From WLMZ01 sp031410915 (GTDB lineage Bacteria; Actinomycetota; Acidimicrobiia; Acidimicrobiales; Ilumatobacteraceae): a DNA stretch of 41,788 nucleotides. A model generated the notes under the pieces. That model had not been told where the DNA came from. It did no database searches and worked only from the letters and a program-made list of their open reading frames with translations. The position numbers were made by a program, and so were the translations under genes. The DNA lies in NCBI GenBank assembly GCA_031410915.1, contig JANNZY010000179.1:1-41788 (forward strand), in the 5' to 3' direction. Below are positions 31,136 to 38,515 of the stretch, piece by piece; positions within the stretch are counted from its first letter, which is position 1; each line of letters begins with the position of its first letter.

Positions 31136-32419
31136 ATGAAGTCATCCCGACTGGTACGAGGCGCATTCGTCCTCGCCTCTCTGTCCCTCGTCGCCGCCGC
31201 ATGCGGCAGCGACGACAACGACACGGCCGCCACGCCGGTTGCCACGGAGGCCCCGGCAAGCACCGGCGTCGCCGACACGACTGCAATGCCCGACACCACG
31301 ATGGCAGCCATGCCGTCGTCGGAGATCTGTGACACCGACGGCCTCGTGGCTGCTGTGCAGGGTGGGGCCGAAGCCGGCACGCTCGAAGGGATGGCCGACG
31401 ATCCCGTGGCCACCGCTGCTTCGAACAACCCGGTGCTCACCACGCTGACCGCTGCGGTCGGCGCGGCCGGCCTCGGCGACACGCTGAACAGCGCTGAGTC
31501 GCTGACCGTCTTCGCCCCGACAGACTGCGCCTTTGCGGCGTTGGACCCGGCCACACTGCAGGCTGCTCTCGACGACCCGACGGGTCTGCTCACCACCGTC
31601 CTCGGCTTCCACGTCGTCGTCGGCGAGCGCTACACGGCGGCCACGCTGGCTGACGTGACCGAGCTGGAGACCTTCACTGGTGAGATGCTGTCGGTCGAGA
31701 CCGATGGCGACACGATCACCGTCGGCGGCCAGGCCAAGGTGCTGGTCCCGGACATCATGACCGCGAACGCGAACGTGTTCCTGATCGACTCGGTCATGCT
31801 GCCGCCGTCGGTGACGGATGCCCCGACCGACGACACGATGACCGACGAGACGATGACCACCGAGTCGATGACCACCGACTCGATGTCGGGCACGAGCGAA
31901 GCCGCGTCGTCGGCCGAGATCTGTGACACCGACGCACTGGTTGCCGCGGTCCAGGGTGGTGCCGAGCAGGGCACGCTCGAAGGCATGGCCGACGACCCGG
32001 TGGCCACGGCCGCCTCGAACAACCCGGTGCTGACGACGCTCGTCGCCGCCGTCCAAGCCGCTGGCCTGGTCGACACCCTGAACGGTGCTGATGCACTGAC
32101 GGTGTTCGCCCCGACCGATTGCGCCTTCGCCAATCTCGATCCGGCGACGCTCCAGGCTGCGCTCGACGATCCGACCGGTCTGTTGACCACGGTGCTCGGA
32201 TTCCACGTCGTCGCCGGTCAGCGTCTGTCGTCTGCGGACCTTGCTGGCGTCACCGAGCTGGAGACCTTCACCGGCGAGAAGCTGTCGGTCGAGGTCGACG
32301 GCGACACGATCACGGTCGGTGGCCAGGCCAAGGTGCTGGTGCCCGACATCCAGACCGCCAACGCGACCGTCTACCTGATCGACACCGTCATGATCCCGCC
32401 GAGCGTCACCAACGGCTGA
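31136..32419 (+). CDS. Lipoprotein with two FAS1 (fasciclin) domains
   Basis: A 427-residue exported lipoprotein. The signal peptide ends in lipobox VAAAC (Cys23), then comes a Thr/Ala/Pro linker. FAS1 domain 1 is encoded at about 31322-31816, then a Thr/Met/Asp/Glu linker (TDDTMTDETMTTESMTTDSM), then FAS1 domain 2 at 31916-32410. Both carry FAS1 signatures TVFAPTDCAFA and VLGFHVV. The two domains are each 165 residues, align without gaps and differ at about 23 positions by hand count. A ribosome-binding site AAAGGAATT precedes ATG 31136. FAS1 domains mediate adhesion; in mycobacteria FAS1 proteins MPT70/MPT83 belong to the SigK regulon, and an ECF sigma/RskA pair is nearby. Confidence 0.92.
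   Translation: MKSSRLVRGAFVLASLSLVAAACGSDDNDTAATPVATEAPASTGVADTTAMPDTTMAAMPSSEICDTDGLVAAVQGGAEAGTLEGMADDPVATAASNNPVLTTLTAAVGAAGLGDTLNSAESLTVFAPTDCAFAALDPATLQAALDDPTGLLTTVLGFHVVVGERYTAATLADVTELETFTGEMLSVETDGDTITVGGQAKVLVPDIMTANANVFLIDSVMLPPSVTDAPTDDTMTDETMTTESMTTDSMSGTSEAASSAEICDTDALVAAVQGGAEQGTLEGMADDPVATAASNNPVLTTLVAAVQAAGLVDTLNGADALTVFAPTDCAFANLDPATLQAALDDPTGLLTTVLGFHVVAGQRLSSADLAGVTELETFTGEKLSVEVDGDTITVGGQAKVLVPDIQTANATVYLIDTVMIPPSVTNG
31322..31816 (+). repeat. FAS1 domain copy 1 (495 nt)
   Basis: First of two 495-nt units of the lipoprotein gene, offset 594 nt from copy 2, encoding 165 residues. Confidence 0.85.
31916..32410 (+). repeat. FAS1 domain copy 2 (495 nt)
   Basis: Second unit, gap-free against copy 1 at protein level, with about 142 of 165 residues the same by hand count. 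Confidence 0.85.
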
Positions 32420-32450
32420 GCCGCCGACGCAACGTCAATCACTCTTTGCT

Positions 32451-32492
32451 CGATCGGCGGCCGGTTTCGTTCCCTTGGCCGGCCGCTGATCG
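32451..32492. terminator. Hairpin 1 between convergent FAS1 and aminotransferase genes
   Basis: CGATCGGCGGCCGG (32451-32464) pairs with CCGGCCGCTGATCG (32479-32492), a 14-bp stem with one G-T-type mismatch and a 14-nt loop. A short TTT lies inside the loop. Confidence 0.6.
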
Positions 32493-32502
32493 ATTCCCAT
32501 GG

Positions 32503-32539
32503 CAATCGGCCTCTCGCCTGAGCAACGAGAGGCCGATTG
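32503..32539. terminator. Hairpin 2 between convergent FAS1 and aminotransferase genes
   Basis: CAATCGGCCTCTCG and CGAGAGGCCGATTG form a perfect 14-bp inverted repeat around CCTGAGCAA. It is equidistant from two convergent genes, so it is probably a bidirectional terminator. Confidence 0.7.
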
Positions 32540-32573
32540 TCGCGTTCCGGCCGGCAAATCGATCGACGAAGGT

Positions 32574-33851
32574 TCACAGGTCGGCGACGGTGGTGAGCAC
32601 GTCGTCGAGCGCCTCCAGTGTGGCCGCGAGCTGATCGTCGGTGAGCGCCAGGCTGAGGTTCATCATGCCCCGTGGAGCCGTGTAGATGCCCCGTGCGTAC
32701 AGGCCGAGAAAGAGCAGCTCTTGCACGGCGAGGTCGCGCTCTGCGGCTTCGACGGCGTTGGTCGGTGCCTCGCGGCGGGCGTGCAGAGACATCATCGAGC
32801 CGTAGCCGCTCACGCTGACGGGTGCCCTGTGGCGAGCGATGACGGCTGCGACGTTGGAGCGGAAGTCGTCGCCGCGGGCGGTGTGCGCAACGGCGGCTTC
32901 AGCAGTGAAGATCTGTCCGAGCACGACGCCGCCGGCAGCCATCGTCGCGACGTTATTGTTGAACGTGCCGGCGTGGCTGATGAAGCGCGAGCGGGATGTG
33001 TCGAACTGGTCCAGCAGTTCGGCTCGGCCGCCGAACGCCCCGAACGAGAAGCCGCCGCCGATGTACTTGCCGTACGTGGTGATGTCGGCCGCAGCACCCA
33101 GAAGCTTCGCCAGACCGGCGGGTCCATGGCGCGAGGTCATGACCTCGTCGGCGATGCACACCGCGCCCGCGCGTCGGGCCGCGGCGAATGCGCCGGACAG
33201 GTAATCGGCCGTCGCCGGGATGCAGCCGCCGGAGCCGAGCATCGGCTCGACGACGATCGCGGCGAGATCGGCGGCGTGCTGGTCGATCAGTGCGGCGGTG
33301 CCGGCGAGATCGTTGTACGGCGCGAGCACGAAGTCGTAGGGCGCGTTCCAGGGTGCCGCGCCACTGGCGAAGTACAGCACGCCACCGTGGTAGCCGCCGT
33401 CGATGACCATGATCCGCGTGCGTCCGGTGGCCTGCATCGCGGTGGTGATCGCCATCAGGTTGGCCTCGGTGCCCGAGTTCGTGAACCGCACTCGGTCGAG
33501 CGCGAATCGCTCGCACATCAACCGGGCGAGCACGGTCTCGTGCGGGTGGATGCCACCCACACTGGCCAGTGTGGACATCGCGTCGCTGACCGCATCGAGC
33601 ACGCGCCGCTCACTGTGACCGAGCAGGCCGGCCGTGTAGTCGCCGAGCATGTCGATGTAGATGTGGCCGTCGGCGTCGGTCAGCGTCGCGTCCACAGCTG
33701 CCACGAACGTGAGCGGGAAGGGGGCGTGGGTGAGCACGGTTCGAGTGTGGCCGCCGGGCATCACGGCCCGGGCCTCGACATGCAACCTACAGCTCTGCGG
33801 GTTGCGGTCGGCGAACGCGGCCCGCGCGTGCTGGACATGATCGGTCGTCAT
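32574..33851 (-). CDS. Class-III (PLP) aminotransferase / glutamate-1-semialdehyde-aminomutase-like
   Basis: A 425-residue fold-type I PLP enzyme. Motifs are FTNSGTEANLMAI (phosphate/PLP binding), IADEVMTSRHG (Asp of the D-E-V pair) and TTYGKYIGGGFSFGAFGG with the Schiff-base Lys. The N-terminus (MTTDHVQHARAAF ... MPGGHTRTVLTHAPFPLTFV) is that of GSA-aminomutase-like enzymes. hemL itself should show a tighter motif set, so a relative acting on another amino substrate is as likely. ATG 33851 is preferred over an earlier start that runs into the divergent MFS promoter. It ends before two strong hairpins. Confidence 0.85.
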   Translation of the reverse strand: MTTDHVQHARAAFADRNPQSCRLHVEARAVMPGGHTRTVLTHAPFPLTFVAAVDATLTDADGHIYIDMLGDYTAGLLGHSERRVLDAVSDAMSTLASVGGIHPHETVLARLMCERFALDRVRFTNSGTEANLMAITTAMQATGRTRIMVIDGGYHGGVLYFASGAAPWNAPYDFVLAPYNDLAGTAALIDQHAADLAAIVVEPMLGSGGCIPATADYLSGAFAAARRAGAVCIADEVMTSRHGPAGLAKLLGAAADITTYGKYIGGGFSFGAFGGRAELLDQFDTSRSRFISHAGTFNNNVATMAAGGVVLGQIFTAEAAVAHTARGDDFRSNVAAVIARHRAPVSVSGYGSMMSLHARREAPTNAVEAAERDLAVQELLFLGLYARGIYTAPRGMMNLSLALTDDQLAATLEALDDVLTTVADL

Positions 33852-33879
33852 CGTCTGATCTTGGCACGGGGTCGGCCGA

Positions 33880-33885
33880 TACCAT
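33880..33885 (+). promoter_or_regulatory. Putative -10 (TACCAT) of the MFS gene
   Basis: TACCAT lies 10 nt before ATG 33896, in the leaderless arrangement. Confidence 0.45.
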
Positions 33886-33895
33886 CGCACGGGTC

Positions 33896-35113
33896 ATGGC
33901 CTCGCCACTCCGACCCCGTGCGCTGCGGCGAGGGCAGGTCGGCTGGGTGTATTTGGCCTCGTTCGTGTCGGTCGGTCTCGCGCTGACGATCATCGGGCCG
34001 TCGCTGTCTTACCTGCGCGACCGTGCGGGCGTGACCAACGGCGACATCGCTGCGCTGTTCCCAGCGTCGTCGATCGGCTACCTGATCGGGTCGGTGGTCA
34101 GCGGTCGCCTCTACGATCGTGGCTTCGGGCACCGCGCCGTGGCCGGTGGGCTGATCGGGCTGTCCGCCGCCGAGCTGCTCGTGCCGCACGTGACATCGGT
34201 GTCGGCCTTGGCGGTCGTGTTCGCTGTGGTCGGGATGTGCGCCGGAACGGTCGATGTCGGCGGTAACACGTTGGTGCTGTGGCACACGCGGGGGAGCGGC
34301 TCGTCGCGGCTGCTCAACGCCTTGCATCTGTGCTTCGGGGTCGGCGCGCTGTTGTGCCCGGTGCTGGTCGACCGCTCGATCGCGTGGACCGGTGGGCTCG
34401 GGCTGGCGGCCGGCTTCATCGCCGCGTACTCGACGACGATGGCGGTGGTCGTGCTGCTGCACGAGATGCCGGTGCACACCGAACACGACCATCTGGACAG
34501 CGAGGCAGGTGTGTCGCAGACACCGGCGCGGATCCTGGTCGTGATCGCGTTCTTCTTCGTGATCTACGTCGGCATCGAGATCGGGTTCAGCGGCTGGTTG
34601 AAGACCTACGCCGAGGGCATCGACCTGCCCGGCGATCATTCGCCCACCGTGCTGAACACGCTGTTCTTCATCAGTTTCACGCTCGGCCGATTGATCGCGG
34701 TCACGCTGGCCAAGCGCATCCGGCCGGGCGTGATGCTGGCGGTGTCGTGCGGCGCGACGTCGGTGTTTTTGGCCGTCATGGCGATTGCCGACGGCTCGCC
34801 ACCGTTCGTGTGGGGCTGCACGGCGCTGATCGGGGTCACGATCGCGCCGCAGTTCGCGACGATGATCGCCTACGCCGAGGCCCACATCGCGCTATCCGGC
34901 CGGGCCACTGCCTACTTCGTCGGCGCGGCCGGTTTCGGTGGTCTGCTGCTGCCGTGGCTGATCGGACAGCTGCTCGAAGGCTCGACCGGAGCGATGCCGA
35001 TCGCCGTGTTCGTCGGTGCGGTGGCATTGACGAGTTGGGTCGCGGTCGTCCGCCGCGCGCTGCTCCACCACCGCGGCGCGCCGATGCCTGCGCTGGCGCT
35101 CAGCCCCGACTGA
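33896..35113 (+). CDS. MFS transporter (FucP/MFSD4-like)
   Basis: A 405-residue membrane protein with about 12 helices in two halves, starting VYLASFVSVGLALTIIGPSL. The loop-2 region is GRLYDRGFGHRAVAGG, and LNALHLCFGVGALLCPVLVD is typical of sugar/fucose-permease-like MFS proteins. A short cytoplasmic central loop (HTEHDHLDSEAGVSQTP) separates the halves. It may move a small solute with protons; the substrate is not readable. It is divergent from the aminotransferase gene with 44 bp between starts. Confidence 0.85.
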   Translation: MASPLRPRALRRGQVGWVYLASFVSVGLALTIIGPSLSYLRDRAGVTNGDIAALFPASSIGYLIGSVVSGRLYDRGFGHRAVAGGLIGLSAAELLVPHVTSVSALAVVFAVVGMCAGTVDVGGNTLVLWHTRGSGSSRLLNALHLCFGVGALLCPVLVDRSIAWTGGLGLAAGFIAAYSTTMAVVVLLHEMPVHTEHDHLDSEAGVSQTPARILVVIAFFFVIYVGIEIGFSGWLKTYAEGIDLPGDHSPTVLNTLFFISFTLGRLIAVTLAKRIRPGVMLAVSCGATSVFLAVMAIADGSPPFVWGCTALIGVTIAPQFATMIAYAEAHIALSGRATAYFVGAAGFGGLLLPWLIGQLLEGSTGAMPIAVFVGAVALTSWVAVVRRALLHHRGAPMPALALSPD

Positions 35114-35220
35114 CGAACCCCCGTCGCCGCGTCGTTCTGGGTTCGCTGGAGTGCCCGCTCCCGCTCTCGGGGCGCGAACGCTGCGCGGAACTTGGTGGGG
35201 TGGCGGTTCGGTGTCAGGGC

Positions 35221-35976
35221 TCAGCGGTCGGCGGTGAGGAAGTTGGGCGACTCGCCACCGCCGTGGGCCGTGATGTTCGCGCCGGTTACGTAGCTGGCGA
35301 GTGGTGACGCGAGGTACAGGCAGACGTCGCCGATCTCGGACGGATCGGCGAGGCGGCCGATGGGCACCGTGCGGCCGACGGCGGCGATGCCGTCCTCGTC
35401 GCCGTAGAACAGGTGAGCCTGCTCCGTGCGGATCATCCCCGCTGTCACGCTGTTGACGCGCACCTTCGGCGCCCACTCCAGTGCCGCGGTCGCGGTGTAG
35501 TTGTTGAGACCGGCCTTCGCCGCGCCGTACGCGGCGGTCGTCGGCGCCGGGCGGGTGGCGCAGACGCTGGAGATGTTGACGATCGCGCCGCCGTCCGGCT
35601 GGCGTTGCATGTGCATGTTGGCCCGCTGGCTGCAGTAGATCGCAGCGAGCAGGTTGAGCTGCACGAGTCGTTCGGTGATGCGCGGTGGTGCGGTGGCCGT
35701 GTCCACGGGAGGCGAGCCGCCGGCGTTGTTGACGAGCACGTCGAGACGACCGTTGGCGGCGACCACAGCGTCGATCATCGCAAACGCAGCATCGCCGTCG
35801 CGCACGTCGACGGGGAAGTGCTGCCAGCCGGGAGGGAGGTCGTCGACAGGTGTGCGCGAGCAGACCACGACGGTGGCACCGGCGTCCGCGAACCGCTGCG
35901 CGATGCCCCGCCCGACCCCCTTCGTGCCGCCCGTGACGAGCACCACCTTGCCCGCCAAGTCGATCGTGATGGCCAT
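35221..35976 (-). CDS. Short-chain dehydrogenase/reductase beside the steroid cluster
   Basis: The 251-residue SDR has cofactor loop TGGTKGVGRG, NNAG at the strand-4 site, catalytic Ser (NISSVCA), and Tyr-Lys in AAYGAAKAG. The C-terminal segment is typical of FabG-like enzymes. ATG 35976 is supported by TACGCT 6 nt upstream; longer frames reach into echA20 and are rejected. The order (SDR divergent from echA20) equals Rv3549c-Rv3550, so a steroid C/D-ring CoA-thioester reduction or dehydrogenation is likely, but its precise step is not shown. A palindrome between the two genes probably controls both. Confidence 0.88.
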   Translation of the reverse strand: MAITIDLAGKVVLVTGGTKGVGRGIAQRFADAGATVVVCSRTPVDDLPPGWQHFPVDVRDGDAAFAMIDAVVAANGRLDVLVNNAGGSPPVDTATAPPRITERLVQLNLLAAIYCSQRANMHMQRQPDGGAIVNISSVCATRPAPTTAAYGAAKAGLNNYTATAALEWAPKVRVNSVTAGMIRTEQAHLFYGDEDGIAAVGRTVPIGRLADPSEIGDVCLYLASPLASYVTGANITAHGGGESPNFLTADR

Positions 35977-35982
35977 CGGGTC

Positions 35983-35988
35983 AGCGTA
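35983..35988 (-). promoter_or_regulatory. Putative -10 (TACGCT) of the SDR gene
   Basis: Minus-strand TACGCT lies 6 nt before the SDR ATG. The expected -35 position falls inside the palindrome 35999-36017. Confidence 0.5.
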
Positions 35989-35998
35989 GCCAACAGGA

Positions 35999-36017
35999 AT
36001 CTGACGGTCCGTCAGAT
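35999..36017. promoter_or_regulatory. Perfect 19-bp palindrome, TetR-type operator candidate
   Basis: ATCTGACGGTCCGTCAGAT, 9-bp perfect arms around one central base. It lies between the divergent -10 boxes of the SDR gene and echA20; CTGACG (36001-36006) sits 17 nt ahead of the echA20 -10 and could be its -35. This layout would let one repressor close both promoters. Confidence 0.75.
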
Positions 36018-36023
36018 GCGCAC

Positions 36024-36029
36024 TAAGGT
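36024..36029 (+). promoter_or_regulatory. Putative -10 (TAAGGT) of echA20-ipdABC
   Basis: TAAGGT lies 8 nt before ATG 36038, with CTGACG 17 nt upstream inside the palindrome. Confidence 0.5.
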
Positions 36030-36037
36030 CGCTCGCC

Positions 36038-36829
36038 ATGGGGATCTCGACGATGGTTGACGACACTGGAATCGCGGAGGTCGTGGTGGATTGTCCACCG
36101 GTCAACGCGTTGACGGTGGCGAACTGGTTCGAGTTGGCAGATGCCGTGACGGCGGCTGGACGTGACCCTGGTGTGCGGGTGGTGGTGTTGCGGGCCGATG
36201 GTCGCGGGTTCAACGCGGGCGTGGACATCAAGGAGATGCAGAACACGTCGGGGTTCGAGGCATTGATCGGCGCGAACAAGGGTTGCTACGCGGCGTTCGC
36301 CGCGGTGTACGAGTGTCTGGTCCCGGTGGTGGTTGCGGTCCACGGGTTCTGTGTCGGTGGCGGGATCGGTCTGGTGGGGAACGCAGACGTGATCGTGGCG
36401 GCGGAGGATGCCTACTTCGGTTTGCCGGAGGTGGATCGTGGTGCGCTGGGGGCGGCGACGCATCTGGCGAGGTTGGTGCCCCAGCACAAGATGCGGGCGA
36501 TGGTATACACCGCGGCGACGGTGAGCGCGGCGGAGTTGTTGCGATACGGGTCGGTGCACGCGGTCGTGCCGCGGGAAGGCTTACGTGATGCGGCGTTCGA
36601 CGTTGCGCTTGTGATCGCGGGGAAGTCGCCAGTAGTGATGCGGGCGGCGAAGGAGTGTTTGAACGGGATCGACCTGTGGGATGTCAAGCGCAGCTACCGG
36701 TTCGAGCAGGGTTTCACGTTCGAGTTGAACCTCAGTGGTGTGGCCGACGAGCTGCGCGACGGTTTCGCAGGCACATCCAAATCCGACGCCAACTCCGGTG
36801 CCAACTCCGACGGCGACTCCGATGCGTAG
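36038..36829 (+). CDS. echA20: EchA20-like crotonase hydrolase of steroid C/D-ring degradation
   Basis: The 263-residue protein closely follows the mycobacterial EchA20 pattern: DCPPVNALTVANWFELADAV, GRGFNAGVDIKEMQ, GFCVGGGIGLVGNADVIV, FGLPEVDRGALGAATHLARL and EQGFTFELNLSGVADE. EchA20 hydrolyses a cyclic ketone ring of the HIP-CoA-derived CoA ester before IpdAB acts. The last 20 residues (KSDANSGANSDGDSDA-type) are a low-complexity extension not needed for the fold. The following genes are ipdA, ipdB and ipdC, the same order as Rv3550-Rv3553. ATG 36038 is favoured by the leaderless -10; ATG 36053 is the alternative. Confidence 0.9.
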   Translation: MGISTMVDDTGIAEVVVDCPPVNALTVANWFELADAVTAAGRDPGVRVVVLRADGRGFNAGVDIKEMQNTSGFEALIGANKGCYAAFAAVYECLVPVVVAVHGFCVGGGIGLVGNADVIVAAEDAYFGLPEVDRGALGAATHLARLVPQHKMRAMVYTAATVSAAELLRYGSVHAVVPREGLRDAAFDVALVIAGKSPVVMRAAKECLNGIDLWDVKRSYRFEQGFTFELNLSGVADELRDGFAGTSKSDANSGANSDGDSDA

Positions 36830-36874
36830 CCCGCCGGCTCACCGGGTGGGGTGTGAGGCGGATCGAGGTGTGTC

Positions 36875-37738
36875 GTGAGTCGTGAGAAGCGGATCTCCGC
36901 CGACGAGGCGGTTGCGTCGCTCGAGGATGGGATGTCGGTCGGGTTCGGTGGGTGGGGGTCGCGTCGCAAGCCGATGTCGGTGGTGCGTGCGATTCTGCGA
37001 TCGTCCGTGACGGATCTCACTGTTGTGTCCTACGGCGGACCAGATGTCGGGTTGTTGGCGGCTGCGGGGCGAATTCGAAAGATCATCTACGGGTTCGTGT
37101 CGCTGGACTCGATTGCGTTGGAGCCGTTCTGGCGTCAGGCCCGCCAGGCGGGTTCGATCGCCGAGCCGGTGGAGTACGACGAGGGGATGTTGCAGTGGGG
37201 CTTGTACGCGGGGTCGCTCCGTCTGCCGTTCCTGCCGACCCGAGCCGGCCTCGGTTCGGGCGTCATGGACGTCAATCCAGGTTTGCGAACGGTGCGGTCG
37301 CCGTACGCGGATGGTGAGGACCTGCTCGCGGTGCCGGCGATCCGCTTGGATGCCGCGTTCGTCCACCTGAATCGCAGTGACGCGTCGGGCAACGCCCAGT
37401 TCTTGGGGCCGGACCTGTATTTCGACGACCTGTTCTTGGGGGCGTGCGAGCCCGGCCGCCGTTACGTGTCGTGCGAGAAGGTCGTGGACACCGACAGGCT
37501 GTTGGACGAGGGCTCGTTCCACACGTTGAGGATCAACCGGTCGATGGTGGATGGCGTGATCGAGGCCCCCAACGGTGCGCATTTCACGACGTGTGAACCG
37601 GACTACGGCCGTGATGAAGCGTTTCAACGCTTGTACGCGTCGAGCGTCGACGATTTCGACGGCTTTCGCAGCCGGTTCCTGTCCGGCGGCGAAGCCGACT
37701 ATCAGGCCGCCGTCGCGGCGTGGAGAGCGGAGTCGTGA
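36875..37738 (+). CDS. ipdA: IpdA, CoA-transferase-like subunit of the COCHEA-CoA hydrolase
   Basis: A 287-residue CoA-transferase family I alpha-type subunit. Visible motifs are SVGFGGWGSRRKPMSVVRAI, VSYGGPDVGLLAAAGRIRKI, YDEGMLQWGLYAGSLRLPFL, AFVHLNRSDASGNAQFLGPD and EAPNGAHFTTCEPDYGRDEA. IpdA with IpdB forms the hydrolase that opens the last steroid ring in actinobacterial cholesterol degradation. GTG 36875 starts the conserved N-terminus. It lies 45 nt after echA20 and 6 nt before ipdB, so all are one operon. Confidence 0.92.
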   Translation: MSREKRISADEAVASLEDGMSVGFGGWGSRRKPMSVVRAILRSSVTDLTVVSYGGPDVGLLAAAGRIRKIIYGFVSLDSIALEPFWRQARQAGSIAEPVEYDEGMLQWGLYAGSLRLPFLPTRAGLGSGVMDVNPGLRTVRSPYADGEDLLAVPAIRLDAAFVHLNRSDASGNAQFLGPDLYFDDLFLGACEPGRRYVSCEKVVDTDRLLDEGSFHTLRINRSMVDGVIEAPNGAHFTTCEPDYGRDEAFQRLYASSVDDFDGFRSRFLSGGEADYQAAVAAWRAES

Positions 37739-37744
37739 GTACCG

Positions 37745-38515
37745 ATGGGGGAGCCGGTGGCGGGTGCAATTGTGAGTGAGCTTGCCGACATCGTGGTGGT
37801 GGCCGCGGCGGACGCGTTTCGGGGAGACGGAGAGATCTTCGCGTCCGGGATGGGCACGGTGCCGATGTTGGGGGCGCGTGTCGCCAGGGCGACGTTCGAG
37901 CCGGATCTCTTGGTTTCTGACGGCGAGGCGTTCTTCGTCGCCGGCGATCTGGCGCTGGGTGGCACCGACAAGGTGGTGGAGGGTTGGATCCCGTTTCGCA
38001 GTGTGTTCGACACGGTGTGGTCGGGTCGTCGTCATGTGATGATGGGTGCGTCGCAGATGGACCGGTTCGGGAACTCGAACATCGCCAACATCGGCCCGTT
38101 CGCGAAGCCGAAAGCGCAACTGCTCGGAGTGCGGGGAGGGCCCGGGAACACGGTGTCGCACGCGACGAGCTTCTTCATCCCGAAGCACACGAGCAAGGTG
38201 TTCGTCGATGCGGTCGACATGGTCTCTGGCCTCGGTTACGACCGCGCCGCGACCCTCGGGCCCACCGTGGCCAAGCATCACCGGCTACCGCGCGTCGTCA
38301 CGAACCTGGCGGTGTTGGACTTCGAGACACCCGACCACACCATGCGACTGGTATCGACACATCCCGGAGTGACAGTGGAGCAGGTCCGAGACGCGACCGG
38401 GTTCGAGCTGCACATTGGTGAGGTCGTGATCTCACGCGAGCCGACGGCCGAGGAACACGACGTCCTCCAGCGTCTCGATCCGAACGGGTTGCGGCATCGT
38501 GAGGTGAGCGCGTGA
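37745..38515 (+). CDS. ipdB: IpdB, partner subunit of IpdA
   Basis: A 256-residue beta-type CoA-transferase-like subunit: GMGTVPMLGARVARATFEPD, FEPDLLVSDGEAFFV, GASQMDRFGNSNIANIGPFA, SHATSFFIPKHTSKVFVDAV and HPGVTVEQVRDATGFEL. It forms the active site with IpdA. ATG 37745 is used, with GTG 37772 as an alternative. Its stop overlaps the ipdC start as GTGA, so translation is coupled. Identity rests on the neighbours and the family-specific segments. Confidence 0.92.
   Translation: MGEPVAGAIVSELADIVVVAAADAFRGDGEIFASGMGTVPMLGARVARATFEPDLLVSDGEAFFVAGDLALGGTDKVVEGWIPFRSVFDTVWSGRRHVMMGASQMDRFGNSNIANIGPFAKPKAQLLGVRGGPGNTVSHATSFFIPKHTSKVFVDAVDMVSGLGYDRAATLGPTVAKHHRLPRVVTNLAVLDFETPDHTMRLVSTHPGVTVEQVRDATGFELHIGEVVISREPTAEEHDVLQRLDPNGLRHREVSA

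Noticed and set aside
35114..35145. CGAACCC/GGGTTCG arms after the MFS gene
   Set aside because: Seven-bp arms around an 18-nt loop are too weak to claim as a terminator.
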